From NCBI GenBank assembly GCA_035934015.1, contig DASYYH010000011.1:372001-436000 (forward strand): 64,000 nt of DNA, written 5' to 3'. This DNA comes from Candidatus Acidiferrales bacterium. Its GTDB lineage: Bacteria; Acidobacteriota; Terriglobia; Acidiferrales; UBA7541. Below the pieces are notes generated by a model. It was given only the letters and a program-made list of their open reading frames with translations, searched no databases and had not been told where the DNA came from. Positions 36,388-43,340 of this stretch are shown one piece after another. Each line of letters begins with the position of its first letter. Position 1 is the stretch's first letter. The translations under genes were made by a program, and so were the position numbers.

Positions 36388-36463
36388 GTGAGCGTAGCTC
36401 AGTTGGTAGAGCATCGGTCTGTGGCACCGAACGTCGTGGGTTCAAATCCCATCGCTCACCCCA
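36388..36463 (+). tRNA. tRNA-His (GUG)
   Basis: A 76-nt cloverleaf with the extra 5' G(-1) opposite C73 and an encoded CCA. Acceptor stem GTGAGCG/CGCTCAC. Anticodon loop CTGTGGC gives GTG. T-arm GTGGGTTCAAATCCCAT. An integrase remnant ends 7 nt beyond its 3' end. Confidence 0.95.
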
Positions 36464-36469
36464 ATTAAC

Positions 36470-36850
36470 TTATTGCACCCAAGCAACTTGCGAATTCTCT
36501 TTGGTCGCTTTGGTCGCATCTGGTAGCAATTCACCGGCAACTTTCTCCGCAGCTTCGCGGTGTTCATTGCCGATCACGTGCGCGTAGATGCCGGGCGTAG
36601 GGTTGCGTAATTCGTATTGCATAACAGCGTGAGCGCGCCCGGTTCCGAACCCTACTAAAACACGCTTGGTCGTACTGCCTCCACAATAGCTGACCTCCGC
36701 CGCCGAGAGCCACCATGTTCCTGCGGACTGTTTTGAATTGGATGTATTTGGATGTAAACGAAGTGATACTTTTGAATGGGTGGCTGTATTGCAATGCCGC
36801 TGCGTCACTCTGTTGAATGGATGCGACGACCGTCGTCCCATTGGAATCAC
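36470..36850 (-). pseudogene. Tyrosine-recombinase (integrase) C-terminal remnant
   Basis: In a 126-codon frame, only the last part looks like protein: YELRNPTPGIYAHVIGNEHREAAEKVAGELLPDA. This fits the end of phage-type integrases, where LGHSxPxTTLxxYxHV contains the catalytic Tyr (here Y in GIYAHV). The H-x-x-R box and everything before it are missing, and the upstream codons look random. The remnant ends 7 nt from the tRNA-His 3' end, the usual integration target. It marks an old integration event. Confidence 0.6.
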
Positions 36851-37152
36851 GACTGAATTGCGCGACCCATAGGTTTCGTTGGCTTTGCGACTACACCGGA
36901 GTTGTTAGTGGGAGGACAAACATATTCGCCAACGCAATTTTGATTGCTCTCGAATAACCTATTTTTCTTCTGACAGTGGATGTAATTTCCCAGAGAGTAA
37001 TCGCAAAAGAGGTTGAGAATGTGAAGCGGCCTTCGATGCAACATCATGCTTGATGCGTAGACTGTATAAACGGACGGGCACCGCCAAAGCCAGAGCGAGC
37101 CGATTTGGATTCGGTGAGTGTCACAACAGTAGAGCGGCGATGGAAAAGTTCG
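36851..37152. other. Intergenic region before the DUF72-PolB cassette
   Basis: About 300 nt between the integrase remnant and the DUF72 gene. A minus-strand frame crosses it but ends in low-quality Cys/Asn-rich sequence and overlaps the DUF72 gene. A TATAAA at about 37066-37071 could be part of a promoter; no matching -35 box was found. Confidence 0.4.
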
Positions 37153-38082
37153 ATGACTGATGCCGCGAACCGGAAAGCTATGCGAGAAACGCGAGACGCA
37201 AATTGCGTTCGGATAGGCCCCGCAGGATGGTCGTACTCGGATTGGGCTGGAATCGTATATCCAGCGCCTCGGCCAAACGGATTCCACGAAGCGACGTACC
37301 TTGCCGAATTTTTCGACACAATCGAGATCAACACATCCTTCTATCAACCATTACGACCTGAGCATTGCCGGCAATGGATTGAACAGGTCAACTCGAATTC
37401 CCATTTTCTCTTCACAGCAAAGCTCTGGCGGAAGTTTACTCACCAAGACAAAACGACTGGCGAAGACGAGAAAGCTGTTCGCGCAGGTTTCGATGTATTG
37501 CGCGATGCGGGGAAACTTGGCGCGATACTGCTGCAATTCCCTTTTTCGTTTCACAATACACATGAGAATCTCGCTCGTTTGAAGCAACTTATCAAGACTT
37601 TCAAAGAATATCCGCTCGTTGTCGAGGTACGGCACTCATCGTGGACGAAAAGAGAATTCTACGAACTGTTGCAGGAATACCGCGTCGGATTCTGTAACAT
37701 AGATCAGCCGATCATCGGACGTTCAATCAAACCAAGCGAGCAGGCCACGTCAGCTATCGGGTATGTACGTCTGCATGGACGCCGTTACGATACGTGGTTC
37801 AGCGATGATCCAACTACTCCATCGGAAGAACGGTATAACTACCTTTACTCAGAAGCGGAACTCGAACCGTGGACGGAGCGCATTCGTTCCGTGGCCAGCC
37901 ATGCGAAAACCACTTTTGTCGTTACGAACAATCACTATCAGGGGAAAGGCGTGGTGAACGCGCTGCAACTCATCCATTTGCTCACAGGCGCGAAGGTAAA
38001 AGTACCGGAACCACTTCGCAAAGACTACCCTGACCTTGACAGTATTGCCGACGTACCGCCGAAAAATCCGACGCTTTTCTAA
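37153..38082 (+). CDS. DUF72 (YecE-like) protein
   Basis: A protein of about 309 aa with the DUF72 TIM-barrel signature: IGPAGWSYSDWAGIVYP near the start, YLAEFFDTIEINTSFYQPL, FTAKLWRKFTH, LGAILLQFPFSF, PLVVEVRHSSW, GYVRLHGRRYDTW and the C-terminal TFVVTNNHYQGKGVVNALQL. No reaction is established for the family. Catalytic roles have been guessed from its barrel fold. It is the first of four same-strand genes leading to the polymerase, 53 nt before the RecA-like gene. ATG 37153 is preferred to a TTG at 37105; ribosome sites are weak at both. Confidence 0.85.
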   Translation: MTDAANRKAMRETRDANCVRIGPAGWSYSDWAGIVYPAPRPNGFHEATYLAEFFDTIEINTSFYQPLRPEHCRQWIEQVNSNSHFLFTAKLWRKFTHQDKTTGEDEKAVRAGFDVLRDAGKLGAILLQFPFSFHNTHENLARLKQLIKTFKEYPLVVEVRHSSWTKREFYELLQEYRVGFCNIDQPIIGRSIKPSEQATSAIGYVRLHGRRYDTWFSDDPTTPSEERYNYLYSEAELEPWTERIRSVASHAKTTFVVTNNHYQGKGVVNALQLIHLLTGAKVKVPEPLRKDYPDLDSIADVPPKNPTLF

Positions 38083-38135
38083 GTATTTGACTTTCGCTTT
38101 TTATTCGTCTACTATCGTTCCGCATAGAGCGCCGC

Positions 38136-38750
38136 ATGTTTTCAGCCGTCCTGCAAATCGAGCCAGATTTTCATACGAAGCCGTGGACGCTTCCAGTACG
38201 CGGAGTGGCCCTTTTTTACGGATGCCCGCAAGTCCCACGGTTATCACATTATTTTTTGCCACGTGCGATCACGGAAGGTAAGCAGGTGCTCTATCTGGAT
38301 GGCGCAAATCAATTTGATCCGCTATTGCTTGCCCGTCTTGCTCGGCAGCGTGGATGTCTACCGTCAGAATTCGACAGCCGCGTTCGGATTGCTCGCGCCT
38401 TTACCTGCTTTCAGCTAACCGAGTTGCTCGTTCGTGTACCCCGTTTGCTACACACCTTTCCTGCCGATGTTGTGATTCTCACAGCCATGCCGGAACTGTA
38501 TTTCGATGAAGACGTGAGGGAAGCGGAAGCCATTGCGTCTTTTCACCGAGGACTACATGCGCTGCAACAACTGGCAGGCCGTTTGCCTCTCGCAATATTT
38601 TCCGATCCGTCCTCGTTCGCTACCCCGCGACGAAAACTTTTCGAGAACATGAAGGCATATGCTGGGCAAGTATGGAAATTCATCGAGCATGAGAACAGCG
38701 CGCTCACTATTAGCAATGAAAAAGCCACCTTGCTCCCTATGAGGGATTAA
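38136..38750 (+). CDS. RecA/RadA-like protein lacking Walker A
   Basis: A 204-aa protein. The expected P-loop position reads GVALFYGCPQVPRLSHYFLP, with no GxxxxGK[T/S]. The next elements resemble RecA/RadA-type cores: VLYLDGANQFDPLLLARLARQRG (strand plus helix), RIARAFTCFQLTELLVR, and PADVVILTAMPELYFDEDVREAEAIASFHRGLHAL in the Walker-B-like position. It ends with a short beta-rich tail. I read it as a shortened, probably non-hydrolysing RecA paralogue, analogous in design to ImuA of bacterial mutasomes. Remote homology only. It is 53 nt after DUF72 and 3 nt before the next gene. Confidence 0.55.
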   Translation: MFSAVLQIEPDFHTKPWTLPVRGVALFYGCPQVPRLSHYFLPRAITEGKQVLYLDGANQFDPLLLARLARQRGCLPSEFDSRVRIARAFTCFQLTELLVRVPRLLHTFPADVVILTAMPELYFDEDVREAEAIASFHRGLHALQQLAGRLPLAIFSDPSSFATPRRKLFENMKAYAGQVWKFIEHENSALTISNEKATLLPMRD

Positions 38751-38753
38751 ATA

Positions 38754-39107
38754 ATGGGCCGTACCGTCCCCACTTTCGCCCAGCTTCTCGAACAAACCGC
38801 TCAACGATGGGCGAAGTTTCGCCGCGCATTACGGCAGGAAGATCAGAAACATTTCGACCATCTTTTTTTACGCGCTCGCTGTTACACCCAAGCGGCTACG
38901 TATCAATGCAACGACAATCCGATGGAAGCGATTCTATTGTCTATCGTACTCGATCAAGAAAAGCGCCTCTCGGCACTGGAAAAACTATTCGATGGCAAGA
39001 GGAACGGCGATGCAACTCGAAGGCTGGATATTCGATCTCTACCCGTGCTCACAGGGAATGACGTTGTGGCTTCTGACTCCGAATCAGACCGCGCACAAAC
39101 TGATTGA
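38754..39107 (+). CDS. Small hypothetical protein of the PolB cassette
   Basis: A 117-aa protein I do not recognise. The first 85 residues look all-helical: FAQLLEQTAQRWAKFRRALRQEDQKHFDHLFLRARCYTQAATYQ and NPMEAILLSIVLDQEKRLSALEKLFD. The tail is polar. ATG 38754 follows the RecA-like stop by 3 nt and has GAGGG 8 nt upstream. Its last 98 nt overlap the polymerase start (39010), so translation of the two is linked. A small adaptor between the RecA-like protein and the polymerase is a reasonable guess. Confidence 0.65.
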   Translation: MGRTVPTFAQLLEQTAQRWAKFRRALRQEDQKHFDHLFLRARCYTQAATYQCNDNPMEAILLSIVLDQEKRLSALEKLFDGKRNGDATRRLDIRSLPVLTGNDVVASDSESDRAQTD

Positions 39108-41223
39108 CGCCTCGTTTCGGCCCGCATTCTACGTTCACGCGCAAGAGCCAACTCTGCTACAACTCGCTCATCTGCTGACATCTCAGTTTCGCGTCGAATG
39201 CAATCGAGTGGAGCGCGTGGACATCTGGCAGGGGAAATCGATCCGCGTGCTCGAAGTATCTGTCTGTGATCCTCTATGCTTCCGTGCTGCTGCGGGAGTA
39301 GTTCAGCGCGCAAATAAGGAGGCTCGTCTTTACGATTCAGACTTGATGTTAGCAACGCTCTACTGTTGGGAGAAAAACGTTTTTCCATTGGCGCGTGTGG
39401 CGGTGGAAACGAACCACGAAGGCAGAATTCTTTCGCTCACTTGCGGCGACGATCCGTGGACGTTCGATTATGAACTTCCACCGCTGCGTATCATGCAAAT
39501 GCGCCTTGCCGGACTCTCACGCGTCAATCCGTCGCATGGCCGCCGTGGAGAACTCGAAATCGAAGCAGATGGCGAGACACACGTGCTTGATGATGCCGAC
39601 ATACCGACTGCGGAAAATCTAGCGCGTCTTGTGAAGCAGTACGATCCTGACGTGCTACTGACAGATTGGGGCGATTCAACCATCCTACCCTTGTTGCTCC
39701 GTCAGGCCGAACAGTATCGAATCCCGCTCGAATTGAACCGCGATCGCGATGCAACAATCGGTCGCAGCCGCTCCCGCAGTTTTATGAGTTGCGGGCGAAT
39801 CCTGTTCAAAGAATCGGCCACTACGCTTTTTGGCCGTTTGCACGTGGACTCCTCAAATTCATTCATGGCAAGCAAATGTGAACTCGCCGGACTGTGGGAA
39901 TTTGCGCGAATCACGAAGTTGCCCGTTCAATACGCCACGAGAACGACCGCTGGGACAGGCATTTCTTATATGCAAATGGAACTGGCGTGGCACGATGGCG
40001 TGCTAATCCCCGCGCAGAAAGCTGAACCAGAGGATTTGAAATCGCCCGATGAATTGCTCGTTGCCGACCGTGGCGGACTCGTATTCACGCCGAAACTGGG
40101 ATTTTTCGAAAACGTCGCGGAACTGGATTTTGTGAGTGAATATCCGTCCATCATGGCGCGATTTAACATTTCGCCAGAAACAGTGAATTGCCCATGCTGT
40201 CCAGATGCCTCTCGCGTGCCCGAACTCGGCTATCGCATCTGCCAAAAGCGGTCAGGCATTACCAGCCGCGTCGTTGCCCGGCTCATTGAGCGGCGCGTGG
40301 AATTGAAAAGGCTGATGCGCCAAGCGCCCGCCGATTCCATTCAGCGATACAGGTTGCAGCGTGAGTCTTTGAAATGGCTGTTGGTTTGTTGCTTCGGCTA
40401 TACGGGCTACAAAAATGCACGCTTCGGAAAAATCGAAGCGCACGAAGCCATCAATGCTGTGGCGCGAGAGACACTGCTTCTTGCGAAAGAAATCGCTGAA
40501 AGTCGCGGTTTCGAGTTGATTCATGCTCTAGTGGACTCGCTCTATGTCAGGAAAGAACGCGCCAGCCGTGCGGATTACGAACGACTTGCCTGTGAGATCG
40601 AGGGCCGCACGGGACTTCCATTAGCAATAGAAGCAATCTATCGCTATGTAGTGTTTCTCCCGTCTCGGCAATATGCAGATGTTCCCGTTTCGAATCGTTT
40701 CTTCGCTGTCAGTGAGAGTGGCGAACTGAAAATTAGGGGTCTCGAATGCCGCCGCCATGACACGCCGCCGCTGATTGCACGAATGCAGCAGGAAATTTTG
40801 GCAATTTTGGCCGAGGCCCACGACTACGACAGTTATCGCCAAAAGCTCGATATTTGCCGCATCATTTTCAGTTGCTATCAGGAAAGACTTACGAGCGGCG
40901 ATGTCGCTATCGAAGAATTAGTTGTGAGCAAGAGGATGACACGCGAGCCGCGAGACTACAGCAAAGCGAACCTCACAGCAATTGCCGCGCAGCAGTTGTA
41001 TGGGAATGGCGTAAAGCTCCGGCCCGGTCAGAATATCGAGTACGTCATAACAAATGTTCGTGCCGCTGTACCTAACGACCGCGTGCGTGCTTATGCGTTG
41101 TGGGAAGGATGGCGTGGCTACGACCGAGAAAAATATCGTGACATGCTCTGCGAAGCGTTTCAATCCTTCGACGAATCGTTGCGCAAACATCCATTATTGG
41201 CGCACTCGAATCAGTTTTCCTGA
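39010..41223 (+). CDS. Family-B DNA polymerase with altered catalytic motifs
   Basis: A 737-aa polymerase. Motif A is DFVSEYPSIMARFN (Asp about 373). Motif B is KWLLVCCFGYTGYKNARFG (about 455), where the usual KxxxNSxYG has Val, Cys and Phe at the Asn, Ser and Tyr places. Motif C is HALVDSLYV (about 505-513), keeping the second Asp of YGDTDS but losing the first. The thumb element KIRGLECRRHD is intact. In the exonuclease region the Exo I DxE is not found; Exo II may be LTDWGDSTILP and Exo III FGRLHVDSSNSF. Bacterial replicative Pol II is about 780 aa. Low fidelity or loss of proofreading is likely. The start is chosen by AGAGGA 7 nt upstream. Confidence 0.85.
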   Translation: MQLEGWIFDLYPCSQGMTLWLLTPNQTAHKLIDASFRPAFYVHAQEPTLLQLAHLLTSQFRVECNRVERVDIWQGKSIRVLEVSVCDPLCFRAAAGVVQRANKEARLYDSDLMLATLYCWEKNVFPLARVAVETNHEGRILSLTCGDDPWTFDYELPPLRIMQMRLAGLSRVNPSHGRRGELEIEADGETHVLDDADIPTAENLARLVKQYDPDVLLTDWGDSTILPLLLRQAEQYRIPLELNRDRDATIGRSRSRSFMSCGRILFKESATTLFGRLHVDSSNSFMASKCELAGLWEFARITKLPVQYATRTTAGTGISYMQMELAWHDGVLIPAQKAEPEDLKSPDELLVADRGGLVFTPKLGFFENVAELDFVSEYPSIMARFNISPETVNCPCCPDASRVPELGYRICQKRSGITSRVVARLIERRVELKRLMRQAPADSIQRYRLQRESLKWLLVCCFGYTGYKNARFGKIEAHEAINAVARETLLLAKEIAESRGFELIHALVDSLYVRKERASRADYERLACEIEGRTGLPLAIEAIYRYVVFLPSRQYADVPVSNRFFAVSESGELKIRGLECRRHDTPPLIARMQQEILAILAEAHDYDSYRQKLDICRIIFSCYQERLTSGDVAIEELVVSKRMTREPRDYSKANLTAIAAQQLYGNGVKLRPGQNIEYVITNVRAAVPNDRVRAYALWEGWRGYDREKYRDMLCEAFQSFDESLRKHPLLAHSNQFS

Positions 41224-41546
41224 CACCGCAAAAACTACGTCAGCCGCGCACGTCCCTTTGCACTCAGCCGGTATTCCAGATGCGGAATTGTCCGGTGCAA
41301 GAGCAACTGATAGTCCGACAATTTGCGAAGATACTGGTAGGTGCGTGTCAGCGAGTCACTTCGACAGCGCCGCGCAATTTGAACTCGCCGCCGTGCGGTT
41401 CGAGCGCATAGTGATACAAAGACTCCACTGGAAGATGCTATCCTGTTCGCGCAAGACTTTGACTTCTCCTCTGCAGACTCGATAGAATCCGTGCGCCATT
41501 GGCATATAGCCTGTAGAAGATATCCTTAACCAAGAGGAGTTGGACG
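41224..41546. other. Gene-free stretch, possibly a decayed minus-strand gene
   Basis: 323 nt without a usable frame. On the minus strand the stretch ending near 41235 reads YQYLRKLSDYQLLLHRTIPHLEYRLSAKGRARLT before a TAG. This resembles the end of a winged-helix regulator but has no intact upstream part. No copy of the tRNA-His 3' end was seen here. Confidence 0.4.
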
Positions 41547-43127
41547 ATGAAGAGGACGCAGAGTCCGAGCACGGTTGTGATTCTTTTCAGCACATTCTTA
41601 TTCTTGTTCACCTCGTTCGCGCTCACAACGAACGCGCAAGAGCCCTCGAACGAATCGAAAAGCCAGCAAGCTAAGCCTGCGATGCAGGATGAAAATGCAA
41701 AGGAGCAATCATCCGTAACCGAGCACAGCATTCGCATCGGCGGGCAAACGATCCCTTATAAGGCGACGGCGGGAACGATCATTTTGCGCAACGACAAAGG
41801 GGAGCCAACCGGCTCGATGTTTTACGTTGCGTACGCGCGCGATGACGTAAAAGATTTAAGCCAGCGGCCGGTCGCGTTCTTTTACAACGGGGGCCCGGGT
41901 TCGTCGACAATGTGGCTGCACATGGGAGCATACGGCCCCAAGCGCATCGTTACAACCGATGCCGCGCCGACTCCTCCGGCACCATACAAGCTTGTGGATA
42001 ATGAATATTCTCTGCTCGACGTGACCGACGAAGTCTTCATCGACGCGATGGGCACAGGATTCAGCCATGCCATTGGCAAAGCGCAAGACAAGGACTTTTG
42101 GGGCGTGGATGAGGATGTCCGCGCGTTTGCGCAGTTCATCATGACTTATATCACGGAGAACAACCGTTGGAATTCGCCAAAATTTCTGATCGGAGAAAGC
42201 TACGGAACCTTCCGTTCAGCGGCGCTGGGAAATTATCTGCAATCAAGAGACAACATGGATCTGAACGGGATTGTGCTGATGTCATCCGTGCTGGATTTGG
42301 GCACGATTTCGTTCTATCCGGGCGAGGATCTCGCGTACATCCTTTATGTTCCGAGCTATGCGGCGACGGCCTGCTATCACAAGGTCATGAGCTGTCCCTC
42401 CGACCTGAACGGATTTCTCCAGCAAGCACGACAATTCGCGATGACGGACTATTCAAACGCGTTGCTGCAGGGAGACCGCTTGAGCCAGAGCGACCGCGAC
42501 AGCATCGCCGAGAAACTCTCGCATTTCACGGGCTTGAGCAAGGACTATATTTTGAAGTCTGACCTGCGCGTCAGTCTGCCGCAATTCATGCAAGAGCTAC
42601 AACTTGCCAAAGGCATGACGACAGGCCGACTTGATTCTCGATTCTCAGGCTATACGATCGACCCGCTGGCGGAATATGCCTTTTCCGATCCGCAATCGAG
42701 CGCGATCAGCAGCGCATATACGGCGGCGTTTAACGAGTACATTCGGAAAGACCTGAAATTCGGGCAAGGAATGACATATAAACCAGCTGCCAACTTCGCA
42801 GGCGCAAGCTGGGATTGGAAACACGGCGGCCGCGGGGGCTACGGCTTCCCTGGTGCGCCAAATGTCGAGCCAGATCTAGTCCAAGCGCTGGTCGACAACC
42901 CTAACTTGCGCGTCGAGGTAGAAAACGGAATCTTTGATCTGGCGACTCCGTTCTTCGAAACAGAATACACAATGGACCATCTCGGCCTTCCGGCCGCGCT
43001 TCGTAACCACATTACACTGAAATATTATGACGCGGGTCACATGATGTATGTGAATGACGCGGCACACGCCAAGTTAAAGGCCAACGTCGCTGCATTCATT
43101 GAGAATGCGCTAAAGGAGCAACAGTAA
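41547..43127 (+). CDS. Secreted serine carboxypeptidase (peptidase S10)
   Basis: A 526-aa exported peptidase. A signal peptide (LFSTFLFLFTSFALTTNAQ) is followed by the alpha/beta-hydrolase fold. The oxyanion loop is FFYNGGPGSSTMW, the nucleophile GESYGTFR, the Asp in GIFDLATPF and the His in YYDAGHMMY. These are the complete Ser-Asp-His triad of the carboxypeptidase Y family. Such enzymes trim C-terminal residues from peptides outside the cell. GAGGAG lies 9 nt upstream of the ATG. A terminator hairpin follows at 43147. Confidence 0.92.
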   Translation: MKRTQSPSTVVILFSTFLFLFTSFALTTNAQEPSNESKSQQAKPAMQDENAKEQSSVTEHSIRIGGQTIPYKATAGTIILRNDKGEPTGSMFYVAYARDDVKDLSQRPVAFFYNGGPGSSTMWLHMGAYGPKRIVTTDAAPTPPAPYKLVDNEYSLLDVTDEVFIDAMGTGFSHAIGKAQDKDFWGVDEDVRAFAQFIMTYITENNRWNSPKFLIGESYGTFRSAALGNYLQSRDNMDLNGIVLMSSVLDLGTISFYPGEDLAYILYVPSYAATACYHKVMSCPSDLNGFLQQARQFAMTDYSNALLQGDRLSQSDRDSIAEKLSHFTGLSKDYILKSDLRVSLPQFMQELQLAKGMTTGRLDSRFSGYTIDPLAEYAFSDPQSSAISSAYTAAFNEYIRKDLKFGQGMTYKPAANFAGASWDWKHGGRGGYGFPGAPNVEPDLVQALVDNPNLRVEVENGIFDLATPFFETEYTMDHLGLPAALRNHITLKYYDAGHMMYVNDAAHAKLKANVAAFIENALKEQQ

Positions 43128-43146
43128 CATCTCGCTTGCCTCGCGG

Positions 43147-43184
43147 GCCGGCTTTGCACTCGATAGCAAAGCCGGCTCTTTCTG
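43147..43184 (+). terminator. Rho-independent terminator
   Basis: GCCGGCTTTGC (43147-43157) and GCAAAGCCGGC (43166-43176) form an 11-bp perfect stem with an 8-nt loop, followed by TCTTTCTGCATTTT. It ends the S10 peptidase transcript and faces the converging polysaccharide operon. Confidence 0.8.
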
Positions 43185-43340
43185 CATTTTGTATTTCTCT
43201 CTCCACTATATTTTGCCTATTTAGCTAATGGGCCGAATAGGCGCGTGTGCGCCACAGCCATATTCGGACTCGATGGACCGAAGATTACTATCCGTGCGAG
43301 AAGAGGGACGACCCTGCTGACTTACGCGGGATCGAGGTTG

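Noticed and set aside
37049-37071. Possible LexA/SOS box near CTGTATAAACGGACGG before DUF72
   Set aside because: Only the left half fits the E. coli-type box and the LexA motif of this lineage is not known to me.
36847-37347. Minus-strand 166-codon frame upstream of and into the DUF72 gene
   Set aside because: Cys/Asn-rich, overlaps the conserved DUF72 N-terminus and has no ribosome site.
39524-39914. Short minus-strand frames inside PolB
   Set aside because: Shadow frames; polymerase motifs are on the plus strand.
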